64,000 nucleotides of DNA from Flavobacteriales bacterium (GTDB lineage: Bacteria > Bacteroidota > Bacteroidia > UBA10329): assembly GCA_020635495.1 (NCBI GenBank), contig JACJZQ010000005.1:1-64000 (forward strand), written 5' to 3'. The notes below the pieces were generated by a model that saw nothing but the letters and a program-made list of their open reading frames with translations, searched no databases and was not told the DNA's origin. Position 1 is the stretch's first letter, and every line of letters starts with the position of its first letter. Shown one piece after another: positions 53,263 to 61,759 of the stretch. Made by a program: the position numbers and the translations under genes.

Positions 53263-54213
53263 ATGCTGAGTAGAAGACACTTAAGAGTGAAGGTGATGCA
53301 GGCGCTATTCGCCTATCAACGGTCTGAAGGAGCGGAATTGGCCGTTGGAGAAAAACTACTCAAGCTAAGCTTGGAGAAGATCTACGACCTGTACATCCAT
53401 CAACTTTCTTTACTCACCGAGATACACACGTTTGCGGCCCGACAGATAGAGGAGGCCAAGAACAAGATGATGCCCACTGAGCAGGATCTGAATCCTAATC
53501 TGAGATTTATCGAAAACCGTGTGTTGCTTCAGTTGAAGAACAATCCGCAGCTCGAAAAACACATTTCTGCCAGAAAGATCAATTGGGCCGATCAACTGGA
53601 ATTGATCCGTAGAATTTTCAGTGCATTCAAAGAATCTGAAGACTACATCAACTACATGAACGGTGCTGAGCCAACCTACAAGGAACAGCGCAGAATCGTA
53701 TACAAACTGTACGAGGATTTCATCCTGACCAACGAGCATTTGGAATCGATCTTTGAGGAAAAGAGCATCCTGTGGGTGAACGATATAGAGCAGGTTAGTG
53801 AGATGGTGATCAGAACCATTTCAGACTTTAAGGAGGATGTGGAATTTGGTGGAACCTTACCGCCTATGTACAAGGATGAGGAAGAGGACAGGCAGTTTGT
53901 TCTGGACCTGTTTCGTAAGACGGCCACGCACAATGGAGAATATCAGGACATGATAGAGGCCAAACTCGAAAACTGGGATTTGGACCGCATTGCATCTACC
54001 GATATTCTATTGATGAAAATGGCGCTTTGCGAATTCCTCAATATCAATTCGGTGCCGACCAAGGTTACCATGAACGAGTACATCGAGATTTCGAAGGAGT
54101 ACAGCACTCCAAAGAGTAAGGTGTTCATCAACGGAATCCTTGATAAACTATTGGCAGAGTTGCAGGCACAGAAAAAAATCAAGAAAATGGGAAAAGGCCT
54201 TATTGGTGGTTAA
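53263..54213 (+). CDS. nusB: transcription antitermination factor NusB (long form)
   Basis: A 316-residue protein, about twice the usual 140 of E. coli NusB. Long forms are normal in Bacteroidota. The N-terminus has LSRRHLRVKVMQALFAYQRS, and the C-terminal third carries the core pattern (DLDRIASTDILLMKMALCEF, VTMNEYIEISKEYSTPKSKV, FINGILDKLL). It binds boxA in rRNA leaders with NusE. It begins the nusB-DUF1573-yajC-ybbR-coaE run typical of this phylum. Confidence 0.93.
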   Translation: MLSRRHLRVKVMQALFAYQRSEGAELAVGEKLLKLSLEKIYDLYIHQLSLLTEIHTFAARQIEEAKNKMMPTEQDLNPNLRFIENRVLLQLKNNPQLEKHISARKINWADQLELIRRIFSAFKESEDYINYMNGAEPTYKEQRRIVYKLYEDFILTNEHLESIFEEKSILWVNDIEQVSEMVIRTISDFKEDVEFGGTLPPMYKDEEEDRQFVLDLFRKTATHNGEYQDMIEAKLENWDLDRIASTDILLMKMALCEFLNINSVPTKVTMNEYIEISKEYSTPKSKVFINGILDKLLAELQAQKKIKKMGKGLIGG

Positions 54214-54229
54214 ATCAACCATCGATTTT

Positions 54230-54237
54230 TACTTTTG
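54230..54237 (+). promoter_or_regulatory. Bacteroidota -7 box (TACTTTTG) for the DUF1573 gene
   Basis: An exact match, 32 bases before the ATG at 54270. A small hairpin (TGGTT/AACCA) at 54207-54221 lies just upstream. Confidence 0.5.
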
Positions 54238-54269
54238 CCCACCGATCGGAAACACACAATAATTTCAAC

Positions 54270-54746
54270 ATGAAAAAGATTGCATTTGTATTGATCTCAG
54301 CTATGGCGCTTTATAGCTGTGGAGGAGAAAACGCTTCGGAAAAAGAAGCATCGTTGGACACAGACGTTGTTGCAAATCCTGCAACTGCAGAAACGGAAAG
54401 TGGAACCGCTGATAACGTTGATGTTCCAGAATTCAGTTTCGAGAAGGAAGTACACGATTTCGGAACTATTGTTCAGGGAGAGAAGGTGGCTTATTCGTTC
54501 AAATTCAAGAACACTGGTAAGGGAGACCTTATCATTACCTCAGCCAAAGGAAGCTGCGGATGCACCGTTCCAGAGTGGCCGCAAGAACCTATTGCACCAG
54601 GTGCAGAAGGTGTAATTGATGTGGTTTTCAACAGCGATGGCAAGTCTGGTCAGCAGAACAAGAAAGTAACTATCGTAGCCAACACGGTTCCAAATACCAA
54701 GGTGCTTGCCATCAACGGAATGGTAGAGGTGCCTGTTGAGGAATAA
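54270..54746 (+). CDS. DUF1573 lipoprotein
   Basis: A 158-residue protein with a lipoprotein signal (MALYSC), a disordered Glu/Thr/Ala linker (about 20-50), and a DUF1573 (HYDIN-like Ig) domain: FSFEKEVHDFGTIVQGEKVAYSFKF, split as SFEKEVHDFGTI and GEKVAYSFKF, then SAKGSCGCTVPEWPQEPIAPG. The Cys pair in SCGCT is a family hallmark. Function unknown; nearly always beside yajC in this phylum. Confidence 0.88.
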   Translation: MKKIAFVLISAMALYSCGGENASEKEASLDTDVVANPATAETESGTADNVDVPEFSFEKEVHDFGTIVQGEKVAYSFKFKNTGKGDLIITSAKGSCGCTVPEWPQEPIAPGAEGVIDVVFNSDGKSGQQNKKVTIVANTVPNTKVLAINGMVEVPVEE

Positions 54747-54760
54747 ATAACGTTTGCGCT

Positions 54761-55054
54761 ATGAAAGAAATGATGAATCCTGAGGTAACGAATATTCTGT
54801 TCATTGTGGCCATGGTGGTGGTAGGGTATCTGTTTTTTATCCGTCCGCAAACCAAAAAGGCCAAGGACGACAGAAAATTCCGTGAGGAACTGAAGAAGGG
54901 AGACAAGATCGTTACCATTGGCGGTATTCATGGAAAGATTGCGGATGTGAAAGAAAGCACCATCATGTTGGAAGTTGGGGATGGGCATAAGTTGAAGATC
55001 GAGAAGGCGGCCGTGTCCAGAGACAACTCCATCGGATTGCAGCAGGGCAATTGA
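54761..55054 (+). CDS. yajC: preprotein translocase subunit YajC
   Basis: A 97-residue inner-membrane protein accessory to SecDF. One helix (about 8-25: NILFIVAMVVVGYLFFIRPQ) then a conserved cytosolic part (TKKAKDDRKFREELKKGDKI, VTIGGIHGKI). The ATG at 54770 is an alternative start. Confidence 0.93.
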   Translation: MKEMMNPEVTNILFIVAMVVVGYLFFIRPQTKKAKDDRKFREELKKGDKIVTIGGIHGKIADVKESTIMLEVGDGHKLKIEKAAVSRDNSIGLQQGN

Positions 55055-55074
55055 TCTTTTTCTAATTTGGTGGC

Positions 55075-56064
55075 ATGTCCAAGTTGGATGCGACCACAGT
55101 ATTTGAATTCATAGAAGCGCGACTGAATCGCAGATCGGTCGCGTTTTTTTTGTGCCTTATGCTTTCTGGGCTCTTCTGGTTGCTCACCTCCTTATCTAAG
55201 GAGTATGTGGATGAGATCGAGATTCCGATCTCTTACAACGACCTTCCCGAAAACCTGCTGTTGGTAAACGAACCAACGGCCGTTGTTACCGCAGAAGTAA
55301 AGGGTTTCGGTTTCGATCTGTTGTGGCACTGGCTCAATTTCGAGAAGATCAATGTGAATGTGACTGCCAATCCCACTTCGTTGGGAACAGTGAGAAAGGC
55401 AGGGGAACTGATGCATTTCGTTCTAACATCAGAAAAAACAGGAAAACTGAATGATCTGGGAAACGATCAGATTGAGATACTTCGCATATATCCTGACACG
55501 CTTTTCCTTCAGTTCAAACCGCTTTACACGCGCTCCATTCCGGTAAAGCTGGATGCTGAAATATCCTTGATGAAGCAGTACGGAGCAGATGGAGAACCCG
55601 TCATCGAGCCAGCGGAAATAGAGGTTTCGGGTTTAAAAGAGATCGTTTCCGGCATCGATCATATCCTCACAGAAAAACAATCTTGGACCGACCTGGATGA
55701 AAGCGTCACTGCCGAAGTGGCCCTCATCAATGAATTGGATACCAAGTTGGTCAAGTACAGTCAGAACACGGTGCAAGTGGCGGTCAACGTGGTCAAATTC
55801 ACAGAGGGGTCGGTTACTATTCCTATTCAAGTGAAAGCGGGAGATAGGTCCGTTAAAGTTTATCCAAGCGAAGTAGAGATAACCTACCAAGTACCGCTTA
55901 CTGATTATGAGAACATCCAACCCGGCATGTTCGAGGCGGAAGTGGTCTTGGATGCGCAATCAGAGAAACAAAGTCTGCTTACGGTTACACTCACCAAATC
56001 GCCCGATAGGATAAGACAAGTAAAGTTGGATCCCCTGCAGGTTGAGTACATTGTGCAGCAATGA
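55075..56064 (+). CDS. YbbR-like domain protein
   Basis: A 329-residue protein with one N-terminal helix (about 24-40: VAFFLCLMLSGLFWLLTSL) and YbbR-like beta domains after it (EIPISYNDLPENLLLVNEP, RSIPVKLDAEISL, VTIPIQVKAGDRSVKVYPSE). YbbR domains in Firmicutes regulate c-di-AMP synthase (CdaR); in Bacteroidota the partner is not known. It overlaps coaE by four bases. Confidence 0.85.
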   Translation: MSKLDATTVFEFIEARLNRRSVAFFLCLMLSGLFWLLTSLSKEYVDEIEIPISYNDLPENLLLVNEPTAVVTAEVKGFGFDLLWHWLNFEKINVNVTANPTSLGTVRKAGELMHFVLTSEKTGKLNDLGNDQIEILRIYPDTLFLQFKPLYTRSIPVKLDAEISLMKQYGADGEPVIEPAEIEVSGLKEIVSGIDHILTEKQSWTDLDESVTAEVALINELDTKLVKYSQNTVQVAVNVVKFTEGSVTIPIQVKAGDRSVKVYPSEVEITYQVPLTDYENIQPGMFEAEVVLDAQSEKQSLLTVTLTKSPDRIRQVKLDPLQVEYIVQQ

Positions 56065-56642
56065 AAGTGGTGGGGATAACAGGCGGTATAGGTAGTGGCA
56101 AGACCACAACCTGCAAGATTTTCGAGCAATTGAATGTGCCCGTTTACTATGCCGATATCCGCGCTAAAGAGCTGATGTTGCACAACGAGCAACTCCGTTC
56201 CAAGATCATTCAGGCATTCGGAGAAAAAGCATACTCCAACGGCCATCTGAATAGAGAATACTTGGCCAAGGTGGTGTTCAGTTCCAAGGAAAAACTATCG
56301 GTGTTGAATGGACTGGTTCACCCTGCGGTGGGAGCCGATTTTGAAGCATGGCTCGAAGAACACGAATCGGCCAAATATGTACTGAAGGAAGCGGCCATTC
56401 TGTTTGAAAGTGGCGCCTACCACAATGTAGACGTAACGGTGCTCGTTATAGCACCCAAAGAAGTTCGGATAGACCGCGTTACTGAACGTGACGGTTTTAC
56501 CAGAGACGAAGTATTAAAACGCATGAACAACCAGTGGACACAGGAGCGCAAGGCCAAATTGGCCGACCACATCATCAACAATGATGGAACGGAACTTCTG
56601 ATTCCACAGGTATTGGAACTTCACAGGAAGTTCAGTTCGTAG
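56061..56642 (+). CDS. coaE: dephospho-CoA kinase
   Basis: A 193-residue enzyme that makes CoA from dephospho-CoA. P-loop GGIGSGKTT near 8-16; DIRAKELM near 33-40 and LVHPAVGADFEAWL near 88-101 are family patterns. ATGA overlap with the YbbR gene. Last gene of the run; the DUF559 repeat island follows. Confidence 0.94.
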   Translation: MKVVGITGGIGSGKTTTCKIFEQLNVPVYYADIRAKELMLHNEQLRSKIIQAFGEKAYSNGHLNREYLAKVVFSSKEKLSVLNGLVHPAVGADFEAWLEEHESAKYVLKEAAILFESGAYHNVDVTVLVIAPKEVRIDRVTERDGFTRDEVLKRMNNQWTQERKAKLADHIINNDGTELLIPQVLELHRKFSS

Positions 56643-56651
56643 CGATAAACG

Positions 56652-56705
56652 CACCCACATCCGGGCCTGAGAGAGGGAAGCTTCGCTAGCGAAGCGGTGG
56701 GTGAG
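56652..56705. repeat. palindromic repeat, copy 1, upstream of the DUF559 gene
   Basis: Outer inverted repeat CACCCAC (56652-56658) / GTGGGTG (56697-56703), with a perfect inner 16-bp palindrome GCTTCGCTAGCGAAGC at 56680-56695. It shares GAGAGAGGG and the GAAGC core and the GGTGAG end with copy 2, in the same orientation. It ends 13 bases before the ATG of the DUF559 gene. Confidence 0.75.
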
Positions 56706-56717
56706 TAATTTTATCCC

Positions 56718-57092
56718 ATGCCTCTTTCATCCCAAAAGAAGATAGTTGACCTCTGTCGCGAACTGCGAAAAAACAGCACCCAAGCCGAAAGGTTGATGTG
56801 GAAGAATTTACGTAACAGGAGAATTTCAGGTAAGAAATTCAGTAGGCAGTTTCCAATTGTTTACAGTTCAATCAATGGGTTACACTACTTTTTCGTTGCG
56901 GATTTTTATTGTCACGAAAAGAAGTTGGTTATTGAGGTTGACGGAATTGTGCATGACTTTCAGGAAGATTATGACCGCGGACGAACTTACATCATTAATG
57001 AAATGGGAATCAGGGTGCTAAGGTTTAGCAACCAAGAGGTTTCGGAAAATATGAGCAGTGTACTAAAGGAAATTCGCAACGCGTTAGAATAA
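56718..57092 (+). CDS. DUF559 (Vsr-like) endonuclease-fold protein
   Basis: A 124-residue protein of the DUF559 family, related to the Vsr/PD-(D/E)XK nuclease fold. Patterns are LRKNSTQAERLMWKNLRNRR near 15-34, KKFSRQFPI near 39-47, FFVADFYCHEKKLVIEVDG near 58-76 with the candidate acidic residues, and MGIRVLRFSNQEV near 95-107. It is a normal length for the family. It lies between two long palindromic repeats, 13 bases after one and directly before the other, and the base composition appears AT-richer than its neighbours. This looks like an inserted cassette. Function is not proven for this family. Confidence 0.88.
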   Translation: MPLSSQKKIVDLCRELRKNSTQAERLMWKNLRNRRISGKKFSRQFPIVYSSINGLHYFFVADFYCHEKKLVIEVDGIVHDFQEDYDRGRTYIINEMGIRVLRFSNQEVSENMSSVLKEIRNALE

Positions 57093-57171
57093 CTCACCCC
57101 CGTCTCGCTACGCTTGACCACCCCCTCTCTCCCGAGAGAGGGGGAAGCTTCGCCAGCGAAGCGGGGGTGAG
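57093..57171. repeat. palindromic repeat, copy 2, downstream of the DUF559 gene
   Basis: Outer inverted repeat CTCACCCCCG (57093-57102) / CGGGGGTGAG (57162-57171). Inner pairs CCCCCTCTCT/AGAGAGGGGG (57121-57130, 57135-57144) and GCTTCGCCAGCGAAGC (57147-57162). It begins right after the DUF559 stop and can fold into a multi-arm structure. It may act as a terminator and as the boundary of an inserted cassette. Confidence 0.8.
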
Positions 57172-57228
57172 TTGAAAAACTGGTTATCCATTTTAATTCA
57201 ACGTTAGCTTTACGCTGATTTATATGCA

Positions 57229-58737
57229 ATGAAGATCCTTACAGCACAGCAGATACGAGAGCTCGATAAGTTCACGATCGAGAACGAACCCATTTCGTCT
57301 TACGACCTGATGGAGCGGGCGGCAGACCAAGCGTTTTCTGTGCTTGGATTGCTCGATTCGTTCTATTCTTCCATCGTGTACGTATGTGGCAAAGGCAACA
57401 ACGGAGGAGACGGCTTGGCCATGGCCAGAATGGAATCTGAAGAAGGCAGCCCTGTGCAGGTCATTGTGCTGGAACACATGCCAGAGGGTTCGCCAGACTT
57501 TGCCAAGAATCTGTATCGCCTATCGGACGAGACGGATATTGAGGTGCTCCATGTTTCATCTATGGACCAGTTTCCTGAGATAGAAGAGGAAGCGCTCATT
57601 ATTGATGCCATGTTGGGTACAGGGCTTGACAGACCGCTCGAAGGCATTATTGCCCAAGTGGTGCAGCACATCAACACGTTATCCAATGAGGTGGTGAGCA
57701 TTGACATGCCTACGGGTCTGTTTGCCGAGAGCAACGAAAAGAACGACCCCAACCTCATTATCAGGGCAGATCATACCATTACCTTCCATTGCCCCAAACT
57801 CAGTTTCCTGCTACCCGAAACCGGCAATTTTGCGGGTCAGTTTCAGGTGCTGGATATTGAGCTTATGCAGAAGGAGGCCAACCTGCAAAGTCCGTACGAA
57901 TATGTAGAGGTGGACGAACTGACCAAACTCTACCGTACACGCAGAAAATTCTCTCACAAAGGCACCTATGGTCATGCGTTATTGGTGGCTGGCGCGAAGG
58001 GAAAAATGGGGGCGGCCCAATTGGCGGCCAAGGCCTGTTTGCGAAGTGGGGTAGGACTGCTTACTGCACACATACCCCAGTGCGGATTGGATGTGATGCA
58101 AGTAGGCGTAAAAGAGGCCATGTGTTCGGTAGATACCAACCAAGACCACCTCATTGACCTACCAAAGTTGGAAGCCTTCAACGCCATTGGCGTAGGCCCT
58201 GGCATTGGAATGGAGAAAGACACCGCCAATGTGCTGAAACGGTTGATTCAGGATGCCAAAGCCCCGTTGGTGATAGATGCTGATGGACTGAACATACTGG
58301 CAGAGAACAAGACGTGGCTCAACTTCCTGCCAAAAGGCACCATTCTTACCCCACATCCCAAGGAGTTTGAACGCTTGGTGGGTACTGCCTCCAACTCCAT
58401 GGAGCGGTTGGATATGCAAATGCAATTCTCAAAGAAATATGGAGTGGTCGTGGTGCTGAAAGAAGCCCATACATCCATCACTACACCATCAGGGCAGACC
58501 TTCTTCAATTCAAGCGGCAATGCAGGCATGGCCACGGCAGGCAGTGGCGATGTGCTTACGGGCGTCATTCTGGCCTTACTGGCACAGGGCTATGCTCCAG
58601 AAATAGCGGCCGTGCTGGGTGTTTGGTTGCACGGTACTGCTGGCGATTACGCCCTGCGCAGCGAGTCGATGGAATCCATGATGGCCAGCGATATCATTGC
58701 CAACCTTTCTGCCGCCTACAGGGAGTTGGCCATCTGA
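57229..58737 (+). CDS. nnrD: bifunctional NAD(P)H-hydrate epimerase/dehydratase
   Basis: A 502-residue fusion that repairs hydrated NAD(P)H. The N-terminal epimerase (NnrE, YjeF_N; about 1-215) has VCGKGNNGGDGLAMAR near 50-65 and ALIIDAMLGTGLDRPL. The C-terminal ADP/ATP-dependent dehydratase (NnrD; about 235-500) has VGPGIGMEKDT, APLVIDADGLNIL, TILTPHPKEFERL and GNAGMATAGSGDVLTGVI. The fused form is usual. It stands alone; a CCGGCC/GGCCGG hairpin lies just after the stop. Confidence 0.94.
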   Translation: MKILTAQQIRELDKFTIENEPISSYDLMERAADQAFSVLGLLDSFYSSIVYVCGKGNNGGDGLAMARMESEEGSPVQVIVLEHMPEGSPDFAKNLYRLSDETDIEVLHVSSMDQFPEIEEEALIIDAMLGTGLDRPLEGIIAQVVQHINTLSNEVVSIDMPTGLFAESNEKNDPNLIIRADHTITFHCPKLSFLLPETGNFAGQFQVLDIELMQKEANLQSPYEYVEVDELTKLYRTRRKFSHKGTYGHALLVAGAKGKMGAAQLAAKACLRSGVGLLTAHIPQCGLDVMQVGVKEAMCSVDTNQDHLIDLPKLEAFNAIGVGPGIGMEKDTANVLKRLIQDAKAPLVIDADGLNILAENKTWLNFLPKGTILTPHPKEFERLVGTASNSMERLDMQMQFSKKYGVVVVLKEAHTSITTPSGQTFFNSSGNAGMATAGSGDVLTGVILALLAQGYAPEIAAVLGVWLHGTAGDYALRSESMESMMASDIIANLSAAYRELAI

Positions 58738-58742
58738 AATTT

Positions 58743-58764
58743 CCGGCCTGCAGAAGAAGGCCGG
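58743..58764 (+). terminator. hairpin after nnrDE
   Basis: CCGGCCT and AGGCCGG form a 7-bp stem with an 8-base loop directly after the nnrDE stop. No T-run follows, so terminator function is uncertain. Confidence 0.4.
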
Positions 58765-58885
58765 CCACTGCAGTTGATGTTTATCTGAGTGGCAATGTTA
58801 CTACTTTGTTGAATTTCGTCTTCATGCAAAACGGAACTTTCCGTTGCAGGTGTCGTTAAATGATCCGTTCCAAATAGCTGATTTC

Positions 58886-61639
58886 ATGAGAAATATTTGT
58901 TTGTGGGTTCTGCTAATGATAGCCGCAACACCGTTATCCACTTTTGGGCAATCAGCTCCGAAAAGATTCAATTACCAGGCAGTGGCCAGAAATACCGATG
59001 GTAGTTTATTGACCGATCATGAGGTCAATTTCAGAATTGCCATTTTGAGTGAGGCAGATCTTGATAGACCGCAGTATGCAGAAAGTCATAGCGTAACCAC
59101 CAATGGTATGGGTCTATTCAATGTTCAACTTGGATCTGGAGAAGTGCTTGAAGGGGATATGGAGGCGATTGATTGGGGCTCTGCAGCGCATTACCTGAGC
59201 ATTCAAATGGATATTGATGGCTCCGGCAACTTTGTTCATATGGGAACATCTCAACTACTAAGCGTGCCGTACGCGCTTTATGCCGAGAAAAGTGGTTCTG
59301 CCACTTTTGCTGAAGATGGTGGCTCAAGGTCTGACCCCAACGACTGGACAATGAGTGGAAACGCAGGAACCGATGACACCAATAATTTTCTTGGTACGAC
59401 AGACGCTCAGGATCTTGCAATTAGAACGGACAATAACGAGGTGGCCAGGTTTACAGCACAGGGTGATCTTGATCTGGCATCTGGCAGCAGAATACTGAGC
59501 AATAGTACGCTCCTGCTTGCCGCCACCGCAGACAATACCTATGTTGGTACCGGTACCGACCATGCTTCTGATGTGGGTACCGATAATCTGTTTATTGGCA
59601 ATACCGCTGGTAGAGACAATTCCTCTGGTTTTGAAAATCTTTTTTTGGGTAACCGAGCGGGTAGGGACAACACTAGTGGTCAACGTAACATTTACATCGG
59701 TGCTAAAGCTGGGCTGAATGGTACAACGTCAAGCAACAACATCATGATCGGTGGACAGGCAGGTCAGAGTAACTCATCAGGAAGCTTCAACACTTTTATC
59801 GGAAGGTTGGCGGGTTACAGTAACAGTACTGGACGCTACAACTTGGCAATCGGATCGGAGGCAGGAGAGGCAAATGTCAGTTCAGATGCCAATTCATTCA
59901 TAGGGTTTAAAGCGGGTGAGAATACCACTGGGCCCTACAATACGGCTATCGGTTATTTGGCAGGCAATGCCAACACCTTGGGTCAGAAGAATACCTACAT
60001 AGGTTACGGGGCTGATGGTAGCGCAACCATTGTAAATGCAACGGCCATTGGTGCAAATGCAGAGGTTACACAGAGCAACTCTGTTGTTTTGGGCAATAAT
60101 GCCAACGTAGGTATCGGTACTTCTGCACCTTTGGCAAAGTTGCATGTAGAAGGTGGTCTTAGATTGATTGATGGAAATCAGCAGGACGGATATGTTCTGG
60201 TTTCAGATGCAGATGGAAACGCAAGTTGGCAGCCGGAGGGTTCTGGCCTTGTCGGGGCTACGGGGCCAACAGGAGCAACTGGCTTGGCAGGATCGAACGG
60301 TGCAACTGGTCCAACTGGTCCAACGGGGTCACAGGGTCTTCAGGGTTCTCAAGGGGTAACCGGTCCTACTGGGGCAACAGGACCAACAGGAGCAACTGGC
60401 TTGGCAGGATCGAACGGTGCAACAGGGGCCACCGGTCCTACAGGATATTTACAAGATGGGAATGAAGCAGGAACGGTTGCTTACTGGAATGGTCTGCAAT
60501 GGGTAACAGATACCGCGGTGATCTACATCAGTAATTATGGCGTTGGAATTAATATGGAACCTGCACCATGGAATCCTGATCCAGGCAATCCTAACCCGCC
60601 CAACGCAGCATTGCAAGTAAACGGAACCATTGTGGCCAATGAGTTTGTAGGTAATGGTTCTCAACTGGCAGGTATTTATGGTTCTTCTATTGAGGATGGA
60701 ACAATAACGGCAAGTAAGCTTGATCAGATGGGGGCTTTTGTCGATCAGGTTTTGAAATGGAACGGCTTTGAGTGGGAACCATCAGAAGATAATGATGCCA
60801 CTTATATGGCGGGCCGAGCGCTTAACCTCAATGCGGAGGTTTTCAGTTTAGGAACGTTCAGTGCAGATACCCATTGCTTCCCTAATTCCATAAGCACTGT
60901 GTTGCTTAAGGATGAAGCTGTTACCGCGAATAAAATTGCGCAAGGCACCATTTCAAATACGCACGTCTCTGCTTCAGCAGCCATTGCTTTCTCAAAGTTG
61001 GATATTGCTGCGCAGGATATATTGGATCTTGAACCGTACTACGGAGGCCGAAAGGAGTATACCGATGGTTTCGGTAACCTTACAGGCTTTGGAGGGTCAA
61101 TTGAAATTATTGATGGTGTCATCATGGCTGGGTCAGATATTGTTGACAATAATTATGAAGGCAGTGTGAACATTCAAGGATTCCTGGCTTCAGAATCTGT
61201 AATGCTCAGCCCAACATTTACCTCTACGGCCACAACCGGAACCGCTCCACTAACGGTTGCCAGTACCACCAAGGTTTCCAATCTCAACGCAGATATGCTC
61301 GATGGCAATGATGCCAGCTACTTTGCTGCCGCATCACCATGGAGTACTTATGCCCCAACCTTTGCGGGTACCGTAAACTATGCCCGTTATTCAGATGATG
61401 GCAACACGGTACACGTTCAGCTGAACGTAACCCACTCCACTTCCGGTTCTTTTACAGTAACCTTACCGGCAAGTGCAGCCAACGATTTCTCTGTTTCGGT
61501 AGTAATGGACGATACCTTCGAAAAGGTACTGGCCATAGGGTCGGTATCGGGCACTACGCTTACAGTGGATTATCCTGTAGGAGGATGGTACAGCGCAACT
61601 TGGACCACAGACATCAATCTTACCTACGAGAAAAACTAG
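58886..61639 (+). CDS. collagen-like, fibre-type surface protein
   Basis: A 917-residue secreted protein. The ATG at 58886 gives a signal peptide ending STFGQ. The N-terminal domain (about 20-145: RFNYQAVARNTDGSLLTDHEV, VPYALYAEKSG) is the one seen in tail-fibre-like proteins of Bacteroidota. Then comes a YadA-like head with GNTAGRDNSSG-type repeats (about 225-410). VGIGTSAPLAKLHVEGG leads to a stretch of about 20 collagen-like Gly-X-Y triplets (about 457-520, GPTGATGLAGSNGATGPTG). The C-terminal part has MGAFVDQVLKWNGFEW and a beta-rich tail. Probably a trimeric fibre. No sorting domain of the T9SS type is visible. Confidence 0.82.
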   Translation: MRNICLWVLLMIAATPLSTFGQSAPKRFNYQAVARNTDGSLLTDHEVNFRIAILSEADLDRPQYAESHSVTTNGMGLFNVQLGSGEVLEGDMEAIDWGSAAHYLSIQMDIDGSGNFVHMGTSQLLSVPYALYAEKSGSATFAEDGGSRSDPNDWTMSGNAGTDDTNNFLGTTDAQDLAIRTDNNEVARFTAQGDLDLASGSRILSNSTLLLAATADNTYVGTGTDHASDVGTDNLFIGNTAGRDNSSGFENLFLGNRAGRDNTSGQRNIYIGAKAGLNGTTSSNNIMIGGQAGQSNSSGSFNTFIGRLAGYSNSTGRYNLAIGSEAGEANVSSDANSFIGFKAGENTTGPYNTAIGYLAGNANTLGQKNTYIGYGADGSATIVNATAIGANAEVTQSNSVVLGNNANVGIGTSAPLAKLHVEGGLRLIDGNQQDGYVLVSDADGNASWQPEGSGLVGATGPTGATGLAGSNGATGPTGPTGSQGLQGSQGVTGPTGATGPTGATGLAGSNGATGATGPTGYLQDGNEAGTVAYWNGLQWVTDTAVIYISNYGVGINMEPAPWNPDPGNPNPPNAALQVNGTIVANEFVGNGSQLAGIYGSSIEDGTITASKLDQMGAFVDQVLKWNGFEWEPSEDNDATYMAGRALNLNAEVFSLGTFSADTHCFPNSISTVLLKDEAVTANKIAQGTISNTHVSASAAIAFSKLDIAAQDILDLEPYYGGRKEYTDGFGNLTGFGGSIEIIDGVIMAGSDIVDNNYEGSVNIQGFLASESVMLSPTFTSTATTGTAPLTVASTTKVSNLNADMLDGNDASYFAAASPWSTYAPTFAGTVNYARYSDDGNTVHVQLNVTHSTSGSFTVTLPASAANDFSVSVVMDDTFEKVLAIGSVSGTTLTVDYPVGGWYSATWTTDINLTYEKN
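60266..60423 (+). repeat. 41-bp direct repeat within the collagen-like region
   Basis: The same 41 bases occur at 60266-60306 and 60383-60423, 117 bases (39 codons) apart. They encode the triplets around GATGLAGSNGAT. The perfect identity at DNA level points to a recent internal duplication or slippage. Confidence 0.8.
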
Positions 61640-61759
61640 ACCATCAGGATATTGTCCTGCCAAACCGTTCGTTTGTCTTAGGGAGTTGGTTATCTGTTAG
61701 CCGTAACGCCAACGCGCACCAAGTCCGTGCAAGCAAGCTTTTAACACTACCTTACAGGC

